Shown here: positions 36,230-44,241 of the stretch, one piece after another | Position numbering within the stretch: the first letter of the stretch is position 1 | Layout: every line of letters starts with the position of its first letter | Origin: Streptomyces sp. Edi4 | GTDB lineage: Bacteria; Actinomycetota; Actinomycetes; Streptomycetales; Streptomycetaceae | DNA length: 64,000 nucleotides | Direction of reading: 5' to 3' | NCBI RefSeq assembly: GCF_040253615.1 | Contig: NZ_JBEJGY010000004.1 | Span: 6,758,001-6,822,000 of the forward strand | Translations under genes and position numbers: made by a program | Notes under the pieces: generated by a model | Seen by the model: only the letters and a program-made list of their open reading frames with translations | Told to the model about the DNA's origin: nothing | Databases searched by the model: none

Positions 36230-36961
36230 CTAGAGCGACTGGAGAACCGTGAGCGCCGGGGCCCCGGTCGGCAGCATGTGCTTGGCGGCCATCACCGGGA
36301 CCCCCTCGACCCGCACCACCTGGGTGACCAGCACCGCGGGGGTGTCCGCCGGCCGGTCCAGCTGCTCACCCCTGCGCCGCCCGAGCAGGGTCGCGCTGAT
36401 CTGGCTCACCGCGCCAAGGCGCACCCCGCGCGATGAGGCGGCGAGCACGGTGAGCATCGAGGACGCGGGCTCGGCCGCCAGAGCCTGACCGAACGCGGGG
36501 TGCAGCCGCGCGAGGACGTCCTCGGGGGCCGCCCACTCATGGCTGAGCGCCACCGCCAGATCCGCCCCGACCAGCACGGACTCCCAAAAACGCAGCTCGG
36601 CCCCGGCGGGCGCGAGCAGATGCTGGGCCGTGAAGTCGGTCGGCTCCTCCCGGCTGCGCAGCAGCGCAGACACCCTCACAGGACCCAGCAGGTCCTCCAG
36701 CGGCCCCAGCTGCTCGAAGCCGCGCCGGGGCGGCCGGTCGTTGACGGTGCGGCCGACCCCCCGCCGCACTGACAGCAACCCGTCCTCCTGGAGCAGCAGC
36801 AGCGCCTCGCGCAGGGCGGGCCGGCTCACCCCGAGCTCACCCGCGAGCCTCGGCTCCGACGGCAGCGTGGACCCCGGGGGATAGGTGCCGTCGTGGATGG
36901 CGTCCGCGATCCGCTCGTACAGCGCCACGACCGGCCTGAGCCGCTGCCCGCTCCCTGCCAT
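36230..36961 (-). CDS. GntR-family regulator with UTRA domain
   Basis: 243 residues. N-terminal winged HTH (about 10-75): RPVVALYERIADAIHDGTYPPGS, LPSEPRLAGELGVSRPALREA, LLLLQEDGLLSVRRGVG. The C-terminus (about 85-243) has the UTRA-like ligand pocket shape, with VTQVVRVEGVPVMAAKHMLP. This is the HutC-like subgroup, which usually binds small effectors. ATG 36961 (MAGSGQRLRPVV) follows AGGGG; a longer frame exists but lacks family sequence. Upstream at 37009-37021 lies an operator-like palindrome, and a second copy lies inside the start of add, which is next on the same strand. I infer autoregulation and repression of add, with a purine nucleoside or derivative as a likely effector. Confidence 0.9.
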   Translation of the reverse strand: MAGSGQRLRPVVALYERIADAIHDGTYPPGSTLPSEPRLAGELGVSRPALREALLLLQEDGLLSVRRGVGRTVNDRPPRRGFEQLGPLEDLLGPVRVSALLRSREEPTDFTAQHLLAPAGAELRFWESVLVGADLAVALSHEWAAPEDVLARLHPAFGQALAAEPASSMLTVLAASSRGVRLGAVSQISATLLGRRRGEQLDRPADTPAVLVTQVVRVEGVPVMAAKHMLPTGAPALTVLQSL

Positions 36962-37008
36962 GAACTCCACCCCTCGACGTGCCGGAAGGCCAGCATGCCC
37001 GGCCCCTA

Positions 37009-37021
37009 CTTGTCTGACAAG
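37009..37021. promoter_or_regulatory. GntR operator candidate upstream of gntR
   Basis: CTTGTC-T-GACAAG, perfect 6-base arms, 48 bases upstream of the gntR start. It includes TTGTCTGACAA, which also occurs at the start of add. The repetition of an exact 11-mer at two genes of one strand supports a shared regulator. Confidence 0.65.
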
Positions 37022-37187
37022 GCGGGCCCACGGCTGTCCGTCCCGGGTGCCGCGCATCCTTCAGCCGCCCAGAGGTCCCGCTCACCCGTACGGCTCGCTC
37101 CACCGCACTCCCGTGCGGCGCATCCGTCACGCTGGGCGCTACGGAGCTGACGGCGCACCACGTGCGGCCGAACGGAAGGGCCGGGTC

Positions 37188-37430
37188 ATGAGCCCAAGGG
37201 GCGAGTCCAGCGGTACGGGTGGCAGGGCGGGCGGCCTCGTGACGCCGGGCAGGGTGGCGGTCCTGATCCTCGGTGTCCTGGCGCTCGTCTTCATCTTCGA
37301 GAACACCCGGCACGTCAAGATCAGGCTGCTGATCCCCGAGGTCACCATGCCGCTGTACCTCGCCCTGCTTGCCGTGTTCGTGGTGGGCCTGTGCTGCGGC
37401 TACTTCCTCAGGAGGCGGGGACGCCGATGA
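37188..37430 (+). CDS. LapA-family small membrane protein
   Basis: 80-residue protein with two hydrophobic segments: VAVLILGVLALVFIFENTRHVKIRLLIPEV and LALLAVFVVGLCCGYFL, ending in basic RRRGRR. This matches the LapA/DUF1049 pattern, in which ENTxxVxIRFL lies after the first helix. GGAAGG precedes ATG 37188. Its function in Streptomyces is unknown; in Gram-negatives the name comes from lipopolysaccharide assembly. It overlaps nothing; the next gene lies behind a repeat tract. Confidence 0.85.
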   Translation: MSPRGESSGTGGRAGGLVTPGRVAVLILGVLALVFIFENTRHVKIRLLIPEVTMPLYLALLAVFVVGLCCGYFLRRRGRR

Positions 37431-37481
37431 GCGTAAGAGCGGGGGCAGGGGCAGGGGCAGGGGCCGGGACCCGGACCCGGG

Positions 37482-37583
37482 ACCCGGACCCGGACCCGGA
37501 CCCGGACCCGGACCCGGACCCGGACCCGGACCCGGACCCGGACCCGGACCCGGACCCGGACCCGGACCCGGACCCGGACCCGG
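37482..37583. repeat. ACCCGG hexanucleotide repeat, 17 copies
   Basis: Seventeen perfect head-to-tail copies of ACCCGG between lapA and the PASTA-like gene, with further degenerate GGACCC and GGGGCA copies on either side (about 37440-37620). The frame that starts at the ATG overlapping the lapA stop reads through it as Asp-Pro repeats; other frames give Gly-Pro or Thr-Arg. Confidence 0.95.
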
Positions 37584-37619
37584 GCACGGGCGCGGACCCG
37601 GGCACGGGCGCGTACGCGG

Positions 37620-37967
37620 ATGCGGATGCGGGCCCGCGCCGCCACGGTGACGGCCGGCGTCGTCCTCGCGACTGCCCTGACGACGGGCGCCGCCCTCGCC
37701 GAGGACGCCGGAACACCCGAGCGCCCCGCACGCATGCCGGCGTTCGTCGGCCAGGGCCTGCTCCAGGTCTTCAACACACTCGACGCCAGAACGAGACTGG
37801 AGGTGGAGGACATCGGCGGCGGGCACCGCGGCGTGCTGTGGCCGTTCAACTGGAAGGTGTGCCGCCAGAGTCCCGCTCCGGGCGCGCCGCTCGCCGCCCG
37901 CACCCGCGTCAGCGTCGGCGTGGTCAAGAAGACCGAGAACTGCCCCCCGGGCGCCGCCCGTTCGTAG
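37620..37967 (+). CDS. Small secreted PASTA-like protein
   Basis: 115 residues. The N-terminus RMRARAATVTAGVVLATALTTGAALA is a signal peptide with likely cleavage near residue 28 (ALAEDA). The mature part is one PASTA-like unit: MPAFVGQGLLQVFNTLD, then a short loop and CRQSPAPGAPLAARTRVSVGVVKKTE. PASTA domains bind beta-lactams or muropeptides in penicillin-binding proteins and kinases, so this may be a soluble cell-wall-peptide binder. ATG 37620 is the first start of its frame; it has no good ribosome site and lies directly behind the ACCCGG tract, so translation may depend on the upstream gene. Confidence 0.7.
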   Translation: MRMRARAATVTAGVVLATALTTGAALAEDAGTPERPARMPAFVGQGLLQVFNTLDARTRLEVEDIGGGHRGVLWPFNWKVCRQSPAPGAPLAARTRVSVGVVKKTENCPPGAARS

Positions 37968-37984
37968 ATCAGTAACCTGACCCG

Positions 37985-38563
37985 ATGCGAACCGAGTCCG
38001 GCTTTCTCGCCGAAGGCCCCCGCGTGGGCATACGCACCCTCACCCGCGAAGACGCCGGGGAGTTCACCGCGCTCGCGGCGGCGAGCCGGGCCCTGCACGC
38101 CCCCTGGCTCTTCCCGCCCGCCGACCTCGAGGCATACGCCACCTACGCGGACCGGCTCATCGACGATCCGTCCCGCCACGGCTTTCTGGTGTGTGAGCGC
38201 GACAGTGGCCGCATCGCCGGATTCATCAACATCAACAACGTGGTGGAAGGCGCCTTCCAGTGCGGCGCGATCGGCTACGGCGCCTTCGCCCCGGCGGCCG
38301 GGCGCGGCCTGATGAGCGAGGGCCTGGCCCTCGTCCTGCGCCACGCTTTCACCGGACTCGGACTGCACCGTCTTGAGGCGAACATCCAGCCCCGCAACGA
38401 GAGTTCGGTCAACCTGGTCCGCCGCGCCGGCTTCCGTCTGGAGGGCTACTCGCCGGACTTCCTCTTCATCGACGGCGCCTGGCGCGACCACGAACGCTGG
38501 GCGATCACGAAGGAGATGACGCGGTGGGACGCGGAGCCGGCGCCCACCGCGGACCCCCGATGA
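37985..38563 (+). CDS. GNAT-family N-acetyltransferase (RimJ-like)
   Basis: 192-residue acetyltransferase. The acetyl-CoA motif is YGAFAPAAGRGLMSEGLALVLRHAF near residues 100-125, followed by LHRLEANIQPRNESSVNLVRRAGFRLEGY, the RimJ/RimL-type C-terminus. N-terminal RTLTREDAGEFTALAAAS is also typical. The ATG at 37985 has no ribosome site, but TAACCT lies six bases upstream, so a leaderless transcript is likely. The substrate could be ribosomal protein, antibiotic or amino acid; none is indicated by the context. Confidence 0.9.
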   Translation: MRTESGFLAEGPRVGIRTLTREDAGEFTALAAASRALHAPWLFPPADLEAYATYADRLIDDPSRHGFLVCERDSGRIAGFININNVVEGAFQCGAIGYGAFAPAAGRGLMSEGLALVLRHAFTGLGLHRLEANIQPRNESSVNLVRRAGFRLEGYSPDFLFIDGAWRDHERWAITKEMTRWDAEPAPTADPR

Positions 38564-38578
38564 CGCCTGCCCGGTCCG

Positions 38579-38920
38579 CTAGCGCCGGCCGCCCTTGTAG
38601 TTGATCTTCATGGTGTCGAGGTCCGTCACCGTCGAGCGCAGGTCGCGGAACCCGTGGCCGAGCGCCGACAGCGCGGACTCCGCCCTGTCCTCGGCGATCG
38701 CGGCGGCCATCTCCTCGCCGTCGGCGGCGTCGGAGACGACGGTGAAACGCCACGAGAAGTGCTTCAGGGCGCGGTCGTAGGCGAGCGAGCCCTCCGGCGT
38801 GAACGCCATCGCGGTCAGCCCGTGCTCGTCGGCCTCGGCCAGCAGCCGCGCCCGCGAGTCCGCGCTCAGTCCGTCCCACACGCCGCGCACGATCACCCGG
38901 TAGGTGTGCTGCTCGCCCAT
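38579..38920 (-). CDS. DUF6204-family protein
   Basis: 113-residue protein of a conserved actinobacterial group of unknown function: TYRVIVRGVWDGLSADSRARLLAEADEHGLTAMAFTPEGSLAYD, then HFSWRFTVVSDAADGEEMAAAIAED and the C-terminal LRSTVTDLDTMKINYKGGRR. The ribosome site AAAGGA lies before ATG 38920. The pattern is ferredoxin-like (alpha/beta). No neighbour suggests its role. Real gene, function unknown. Confidence 0.75.
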   Translation of the reverse strand: MGEQHTYRVIVRGVWDGLSADSRARLLAEADEHGLTAMAFTPEGSLAYDRALKHFSWRFTVVSDAADGEEMAAAIAEDRAESALSALGHGFRDLRSTVTDLDTMKINYKGGRR

Positions 38921-39348
38921 GTCCCGCTGTCCTTTCCCAAGGCCCGTACTGCCCGTACAGCACGCGCCGTCTGCCCGTCGGGGAGATCCTCGCCCAGGGG
39001 AGCGGAACGTGTCGATCGATATACGCCGCACTGCGCACGCCGCCCGGATCGTGCCCCCCGTCCGGGCCGCGCACGGCGTGCGGCCTTCCCGGCGTGCGGC
39101 CTCCCGGGCGTGCGGCCTCCCGGGCGTGCGGCCCTCCCCGCCGTGCGGGTCGGAGCAGGGCGGGGGCAGGCCAGGGCAGGCCGGTGCAGGGTGGATCGGC
39201 GCAGGCCAGGTCCGTGCAGGTCAGGGCGGCTTTGCGCAATCCTGACCCGAGGTGCCCCTGGCCGTTGTCAGTGGCGCGGTGTTCCATGGTCATCGGGGGG
39301 GTCGGCCGAAAATGGCGCCGAAGCCCCGTACGAGGGAGTGAGGTTGCC
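38921..39348. other. Intergenic region with tandem repeats
   Basis: No gene is supported in this 428-base divergent gap. Near its middle are four 16-base units of GGCGTGCGGCCTCCCG type (39075-39138), followed by degenerate GGGCAGGCC runs. The minus-strand DUF6204 promoter and the plus-strand DUF5107 promoter must lie at its ends. Confidence 0.5.
39075..39138. repeat. 16-base tandem repeat, 4 copies
   Basis: Four head-to-tail copies of GGCGTGCGGCCTCCCG; the second and third are identical and the first and last differ by two or three bases. Confidence 0.85.
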
Positions 39349-41316
39349 TTGGCCACGACCGTGCGACGAGCCGTACTGACCCTGCCCGGCGCCCCGTTGG
39401 GCCAGGCCAACCCCCTGCCCGCGCTGCGCCCGCGCGACGAGGCGCACCGGCTCGACGAGCGGGCACTCGACGGGCTGCCCCGCGACATGGCCCGCCAGAT
39501 CGGATACGAGCCGCTGGAGACGCTGCTGCCGGTGCGGATCCTCGACGGATACGGGCGCGAGCGGACCCCGGTCGACCTGGACACGATCGTCATCGAGAAC
39601 GACCATCTGCGCGCCACCGTCCTGCCAGGCCTCGGTGGCCGCGTGCACTCCCTGTTCCACAAGCCGACCAACCGTGAACTCCTGTACGCCAACCCGGTGT
39701 TACAGCCCGCCGACTTCGCCCTGAACGGCGCGTGGTTCTCCGGTGGCATCGAGTGGAACATCGGCGCCACCGGCCACACCACCCTCTCCTGCGCCCCCCT
39801 GCACGCGGCCCTCGTCCCCGCGCCCGACGGCGGGCGGATGGTGCGCCTGTGGGAGTGGGAGCGGCTGCGCGACCTCCCCTTCCAGGTCGACCTCTGGCTC
39901 CCCGACGACAGCGACTTCCTGTACGTGGGCGTCCGCGTCCGCAACCCGCACGAGCGGACCGCGCCCGTCTACTGGTGGTCGAACATCGCGGTCGAGGAGG
40001 GCGAGCGCACCCGCGTGCTCGCCCCCGCCGACGAGGCCTGGCACTTCGGATACGAGCACGCGCTGCGCCGGGTGCCCGTGCCCGTCTGGGACGGTGTGGA
40101 CCGCACCTATCCGCTGCGCGGCGAACACCCCGCCGACTACTTCTACGAGGTCCCCGACGGCGCCCGCCGCTGGATCGCCTCGCTCGACGCCGACGGCCAC
40201 GGCCTCGTCCAGACCTCCACGGACACCCTGCGCGGCCGCAAGCTGTTCCTGTGGGGCTCGGGCCGGGGCGGGCGCCGCTGGCAGGAATGGCTGACCGAGC
40301 CCGGCACCGCCGGGTACGCCGAGATCCAGGCCGGCCTGTCCCGCACACAGTTGGAGCATGTGCCGCTGGAGGCAGGCGCCGAGTTCTCCTGGCTCGAGGC
40401 GTACGGTCCGCTGACCGCCGACGCGGCGCTGGTGCACGGTGAGGACTGGGCGGCCGCACGCGCCGAGACCGAGGGCCAACTGGAGCGGGCGCTGCCGCGA
40501 GCCGCCGTGGAGCGGGCCTACGCCGCCTGGCGCCCGTTCGCCGACGCCGAGCCCGGCGAAAGCCTGGCCACCGGATCGGGCTGGGGCGCCCTTGAAGTCC
40601 TGCGTACGGAAGTGAAGCTGCCCGGCACTCCCTTCCCGGATCTGACACTCACTCAAGAACAGCTGCCATGGCTGGGGTTGCTGCGCACCGGGGTGTTCCC
40701 CGAACCGTGCGAGGTCGCCCCGCCCGGGCCCACCCTCGTCGCCCCGCACTGGCGCGACATGCTGGAGACGGCGCCCGCCGACCCGCTCACCGAATACCAC
40801 CTCGGCATCGCGCAATGGCACGCGGGGGACCGGGCCCAGGCGGTGCGCAGCTGGGAGCGAGGCCTCACCCTCGCCCCCTCCCGCTGGCCCCTGCTGCGCT
40901 GCCTCGCGGTCGCCGACCAGTCCATGGGTCACCCGAGCCGCGCCGCCGACCGCTACGCGGACGCCTACGACGACTTCTGCCAGGAGCGCGGGGACGGCGA
41001 GCCGTGGACGGCGGCCGACGCGGCACTCGGCCGCGAGGCGATGGAAGCACTGCTCGCGGTGGAGCGCCCCGCCGACGCCCGCGCCATCTGGGACCGGCTT
41101 CGCCCCGCCGTGCGCGCACGCGGCAGGTTCCGCCTCCTGGAGGCCCAACTCCTCCTGGTGGAGGGTCGCCCGGAGGCCGCCCGGGCCCTTTTCGACGCGG
41201 GCTTCGACGTGCCCGACCTGCGCGAGGGCGCCGAGACCCTGAACGACCTGTGGTCCCGCCTGACCGACGACCCGCTTCCCGACCGCTACCAGTACCGGAT
41301 GCGCCCCGAGGAGTAG
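39349..41316 (+). CDS. DUF5107 domain protein with TPR-like C-terminus, TTA-containing
   Basis: 655-residue protein. The first 380 residues are beta-rich with IVIENDHLRATVLPGLGGRVHSL, WFSGGIEWNIGATGHT and PVYWWSNIAVEEG, characteristic of the DUF5107 group related to galactose-mutarotase-like folds. The C-terminus has TPR-type repeats (HLGIAQWHAGDRAQAVRSWERGLTLAP and LLRCLAVADQSMGHPSRAADRY). I take TTG 39349 as start (MATTVRRAVLTLP), with GAGG five bases before. Leu118 is encoded by the rare codon TTA (39700-39702), so translation should require the bldA tRNA and hence depend on development. The role is probably carbohydrate binding or handling; no enzyme activity is established. Confidence 0.85.
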   Translation: MATTVRRAVLTLPGAPLGQANPLPALRPRDEAHRLDERALDGLPRDMARQIGYEPLETLLPVRILDGYGRERTPVDLDTIVIENDHLRATVLPGLGGRVHSLFHKPTNRELLYANPVLQPADFALNGAWFSGGIEWNIGATGHTTLSCAPLHAALVPAPDGGRMVRLWEWERLRDLPFQVDLWLPDDSDFLYVGVRVRNPHERTAPVYWWSNIAVEEGERTRVLAPADEAWHFGYEHALRRVPVPVWDGVDRTYPLRGEHPADYFYEVPDGARRWIASLDADGHGLVQTSTDTLRGRKLFLWGSGRGGRRWQEWLTEPGTAGYAEIQAGLSRTQLEHVPLEAGAEFSWLEAYGPLTADAALVHGEDWAAARAETEGQLERALPRAAVERAYAAWRPFADAEPGESLATGSGWGALEVLRTEVKLPGTPFPDLTLTQEQLPWLGLLRTGVFPEPCEVAPPGPTLVAPHWRDMLETAPADPLTEYHLGIAQWHAGDRAQAVRSWERGLTLAPSRWPLLRCLAVADQSMGHPSRAADRYADAYDDFCQERGDGEPWTAADAALGREAMEALLAVERPADARAIWDRLRPAVRARGRFRLLEAQLLLVEGRPEAARALFDAGFDVPDLREGAETLNDLWSRLTDDPLPDRYQYRMRPEE

Positions 41317-41327
41317 CCCCGACGTGA

Positions 41328-41834
41328 CGGGTTAGAGCGCGCCGTTGCCAAAATGGCCTCACCCTGCTCCTGGACGGGCTCACCCTGCGCGCTACGCAGC
41401 GGGGCCAATACCTCGCCGACCGGGCCGCGGCACGGGTCGGCTCGTCCGAAGCGGCCGCCGCCCCGGTGGACCGGCTGCTCATCGGCGCTTCCGTCACCGG
41501 AGCGCTGCACACGGAGTCCGTCCGCGCGCGGACGAAGACCGGCGCCGCCGGGCCGGGGGTCACGGCCGATGGCCTGTGGGAGCGGATCGCCGAGCGCGCC
41601 GCCACCGTCCCCGAACGCGAATACGAGCGGCTTCGCCGCCTCGCGGCGCTGTGTGGCCACAGCGTCGACTCCACCCACCCGCCCACGCATCTGCGCCGCC
41701 ACCTGATCACCGCCGGGTCACCGCAGACGGCGGCGGTCGTCGTCGACGCACGGCGCTCCGCCGCCATCGCCACCGAACTGGCCCCGCCCCGCGCCACCGT
41801 GGCCCGCGCGGTCCTCAACGGCGCGACGGTTTAG
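41328..41834 (+). pseudogene. Unrecognised open frame, probably truncated at its start
   Basis: The frame is open from 41328 to the stop at 41834 and has the third-position GC bias of a real gene, but the first usable start (GTG 41466) lies well inside similar-looking sequence: LTLLLDGLTLRATQRGQYLADRAAARVG comes before it. Downstream are ADGLWERIAERAATVPEREYERLRRLAALCG and a C-terminal PQTAAVVVDARRSAAIATEL. I do not recognise the family. It follows DUF5107 by 11 bases. A start lost by deletion, or a rare start codon, could each explain it. Confidence 0.35.
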
Positions 41835-41899
41835 GGCCCGCCGCTCAGCTTGTCTTTCATCCCCTGTGCCGCTGGGACGGGGGGCACGATCATGGGCAG

Positions 41900-42355
41900 A
41901 TGACTGCCTTCTATCACGTGTGCTTCGTGGTCGCGGACATCGAGCGAGCGATGCAGGACTTTCGGCGTTCGGCTGGGGTCGAGTGGAGTGCACCTGTGAC
42001 CGACCGGCTCGGCGAATGGGACTACCGCATCGTCTTCAGCGCGGGCGGGCCGCCGTTCATCGAGCTCATCGAGGGGCCTGCGGGCAGTCCCTGGGACGCG
42101 TCGGGGGGAGCCAGGTTCGATCACATCGGTTTCTGGTCCAGCGACGTCCGGCAAGGCTCCCGACGTCTGGTGGAGCAAGGCATGCCCACGGACTTCTCGG
42201 GTTGCCCCTACGGCCGTCCGTTCGCCTATCACCGCATGGACAGCATTGGGGCACGCATCGAAGTCGTCGACGTCAGTCGGCAGAGCGGGTTCCGCAGCAG
42301 ATGGCATCCGGGCGGAAGTCCGATGCCCGCCATAGACGAAAGCTGCGGAGACTGA
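41900..42355 (+). CDS. VOC-family protein
   Basis: 151-residue vicinal-oxygen-chelate protein: HVCFVVADIERAMQDFRRSAGVEW (first strand and helix), then FSAGGPPFIELIEGPAGSPWD, HIGFWSSDVRQGSRRLVEQGMP and a terminal IEVVDVSRQSGFRS. This resembles glyoxalase/dioxygenase-superfamily proteins that bind small molecules. ATG 41900 has only a weak ribosome site. A single copy of the fold, in front of a TetR/SnoaL-like pair; substrate unknown. Confidence 0.8.
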   Translation: MTAFYHVCFVVADIERAMQDFRRSAGVEWSAPVTDRLGEWDYRIVFSAGGPPFIELIEGPAGSPWDASGGARFDHIGFWSSDVRQGSRRLVEQGMPTDFSGCPYGRPFAYHRMDSIGARIEVVDVSRQSGFRSRWHPGGSPMPAIDESCGD

Positions 42356-42402
42356 GCTCGCTCCACACAACCCGGCCTCGAACAACGCGTCGCCAAGCTC
42401 AC

Positions 42403-42981
42403 TCACCCGCGGGGCTCGGCGAGAAGTGCCGCTACGAGCCCGCGGACATATGCCTCATCCGTACCGGGGATCGAGAAGACCACCCGGAAGTAGAGCGGCG
42501 CGACGATCCGATCCAGAATCTGCTCCAGAGACGGGGGCGGGGGCGCGTCGCCGCGCTCCCGGGCCGCGTCGAGAACGGGACTGAAGCGCGCGCTGACCCG
42601 GCGCAGACACTCCCGCAGTCCTGCGTGCCGCTCATCGATGTCGGGCGCGACTTCGGCACGGAAGAACGCGATGCCGCCGGGCCGGGCGAGCTCTGTCAGC
42701 GTCCAGGCCGCCTGACGCTCCAGGTCGGTGCGCAGGTCGCCGACGAGCGGGGGCGCGCCGGCATCATCGCGGTGCTCGGCGACGTCGGCCATGAGCGCGG
42801 CGAGCGTACCCCAACGCCGGTAGAGAGTACTGGAGTTGACCCCGGCGCGCTTGGCCACAGCGGGGAGGGTCACCTGGTCGGCGCCGCGCTCGCCCACCAG
42901 CGCGACCACGGCGCTGTGTACGTCGGCACGGACGCGGCTACTGCGGCCGCCGGGCCGCTTCGTCGATGCGTCAGCGTTCAC
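42403..42981 (-). CDS. TetR/AcrR-family regulator
   Basis: 192 residues. HTH near residues 20-65: VHSAVVALVGERGADQVTLPAVAKRAGVNSSTLYRRWGTLAALM. The remainder is the TetR all-helical ligand domain. It is transcribed divergently from the SnoaL-like gene at 43089, and two operator-like inverted repeats lie between (42988-43015 and 43044-43069). It most likely represses both itself and that neighbour. Ligand unknown; such pairs often detoxify aromatic compounds. Confidence 0.9.
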   Translation of the reverse strand: MNADASTKRPGGRSSRVRADVHSAVVALVGERGADQVTLPAVAKRAGVNSSTLYRRWGTLAALMADVAEHRDDAGAPPLVGDLRTDLERQAAWTLTELARPGGIAFFRAEVAPDIDERHAGLRECLRRVSARFSPVLDAARERGDAPPPPSLEQILDRIVAPLYFRVVFSIPGTDEAYVRGLVAALLAEPRG

Positions 42982-42987
42982 CCCTCC

Positions 42988-43069
42988 ACTCTAAAGCAAA
43001 GGCTTGCGCCTTAGTGGGCCTGTGCCTACAGTCGACACCAAAGACTAAAGCGGAGATCATCGCTTTAGT
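42988..43069. promoter_or_regulatory. Two operator-like inverted repeats between tetR and snoaL-like genes
   Basis: Site 1: ACTCTAAAGC and GCGCCTTAGT (42988-43015), imperfect. Site 2: ACTAAAGCG, eight bases, CGCTTTAGT (43044-43069), perfect 9-base arms. Both use CTAAAGC/GC-TTTAG halves and flank the divergent promoter region, as expected for an autoregulated TetR system. Confidence 0.8.
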
Positions 43070-43088
43070 GTTCTTCGAAGGGAATGCC

Positions 43089-43475
43089 ATGACCACCCAC
43101 GAAGCCGCCCTCGCCCTCGGGCGCACCTTCCACCAGGCCCTCGTCTCAGGCGACTGGGAGGGCATCCGGGCCGTGCTGCATGACGACGCCACCTGGACCC
43201 TGCCCGGCGACAACACCATCTCCGGCACAGCGAAAGGCGCCGACGCAGTGGTGGAGCGCGCTCAGCGGATCGCTTCGTACGGCCTCAACTTCGAGCTGCT
43301 GCACGTTCTGGTCAGCAGGGAGAACATGGCGCTCTCGCTGCACAACACCGCGCACCGGAAGGACGCCGTGCTGGACGAACACCTGACGACGGCCTGCCGA
43401 CTGCGCGACGGAAAGATCGCGAGTATCGAGACCTATCTCTCCGATGTGCCGGGGATGAACGCCTTCTTCGTCTGA
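43089..43475 (+). CDS. SnoaL/NTF2-like protein
   Basis: 128-residue protein of the NTF2-like superfamily: ALALGRTFHQALVSGDWEGIRAVLHDDATWTLPG, then ADAVVERAQRIASYGLNFELLHVLVSRENMALSLHN and GKIASIETYLSDVPGMNAFFV. It has the SnoaL pattern of a small hydrophobic pocket; polyketide cyclases, ketosteroid isomerases and binding proteins share the fold. AGGGA precedes ATG 43089. It is paired with a divergent TetR regulator through two operators, so it is probably induced by the ligand that it processes. The following gap (43476-43732) shows nothing convincing. Confidence 0.85.
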   Translation: MTTHEAALALGRTFHQALVSGDWEGIRAVLHDDATWTLPGDNTISGTAKGADAVVERAQRIASYGLNFELLHVLVSRENMALSLHNTAHRKDAVLDEHLTTACRLRDGKIASIETYLSDVPGMNAFFV

Positions 43476-43732
43476 CAACCGCCCCGCCCCGCCACGGCCC
43501 GTACGGCCATGGGCCGCCGTGCCGCGAACTGGGCGAAGTTCGAAACCAGGCCGAGGCGAAACCGTTTCGCTGCCGACGCGCTGCGCGCCGAGGGGGCAGG
43601 TCGGATGGGGGATTCCCCTTCTGACATGGTGCTCGGCTCATTGGCGGGCGGCAGACCGGCCAGGGCCCGGATGACGTCGGCCCGTGCTCCAGTCCGCTCA
43701 AAGCGCACGAACCACAAGAAGCAAGCTCAGTC

Positions 43733-44086
43733 TCAGCGCGCCGGTTTGCGGTCGACGTACTCGTAGACCGAACCATCGGGGTGCAGGGCGATCAGATTGC
43801 GGCCCGCCGGAGTCGCGACCGGGCCGGCGACGATGTGGGCGCCCGCAGCGGTGAGCGTGGCGTGCGCCTCGTCGATGTCGTCGACGGCGACCGTCGCGGC
43901 CACCTTGCGCAGCACATCGAGTTCCGCCTCGGGCCCGCTCATCAGCAGGAAGGCGCCGACGGCGGCGACCGATACCCCGCCCCGGTCGAAACGGTGCGCC
44001 TGACTGCCGGTGACGCGCTCGTAGAAGACGATCGCGCTCTCCAGGTCGTCGACGCAGACACGCAGCGTGGTCCCCAGAATTTCCAT
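43733..44086 (-). CDS. VOC-family protein
   Basis: 117-residue single-domain VOC protein: MEILGTTLRVCVDDLESAIVFYERVTGSQAHRFDRGGVSVAAVG, then KVAATVAVDDIDEAHATLTAAGAHIVAGPVATPAGRNLIALHPDGSVYEYVD. The last part carries the usual metal-site Glu. AGGCTGCGGCGC precedes ATG 44086. The preceding frame reads on into non-family, Arg-rich sequence, so the short start is preferred. Function unknown. Confidence 0.85.
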   Translation of the reverse strand: MEILGTTLRVCVDDLESAIVFYERVTGSQAHRFDRGGVSVAAVGAFLLMSGPEAELDVLRKVAATVAVDDIDEAHATLTAAGAHIVAGPVATPAGRNLIALHPDGSVYEYVDRKPAR

Positions 44087-44241
44087 GCGCCGCAGCCTAG
44101 TTGGCGGAGATCGCCCACGACAGCCGATCCCGCCGACGCGAACGGGACGACGGCCCGGGCCGGACGGCGGCCCGGGGTGGACGGCGGCCCGGGCGAACGC
44201 TTCGGGCGCCGGAACCCGGCGGGGCCGGCGCCCGCCCCCAC

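Noticed and set aside
37427..37975. Asp-Pro repeat protein starting at the lapA stop
   Set aside because: Beyond the repeat it runs through the PASTA-like gene in a wrong frame. The signal peptide and PASTA motif are in the other frame.
43509..43766. 85-codon plus-strand frame after the SnoaL-like gene
   Set aside because: No recognisable features, and a competing minus-strand frame of equal quality exists.
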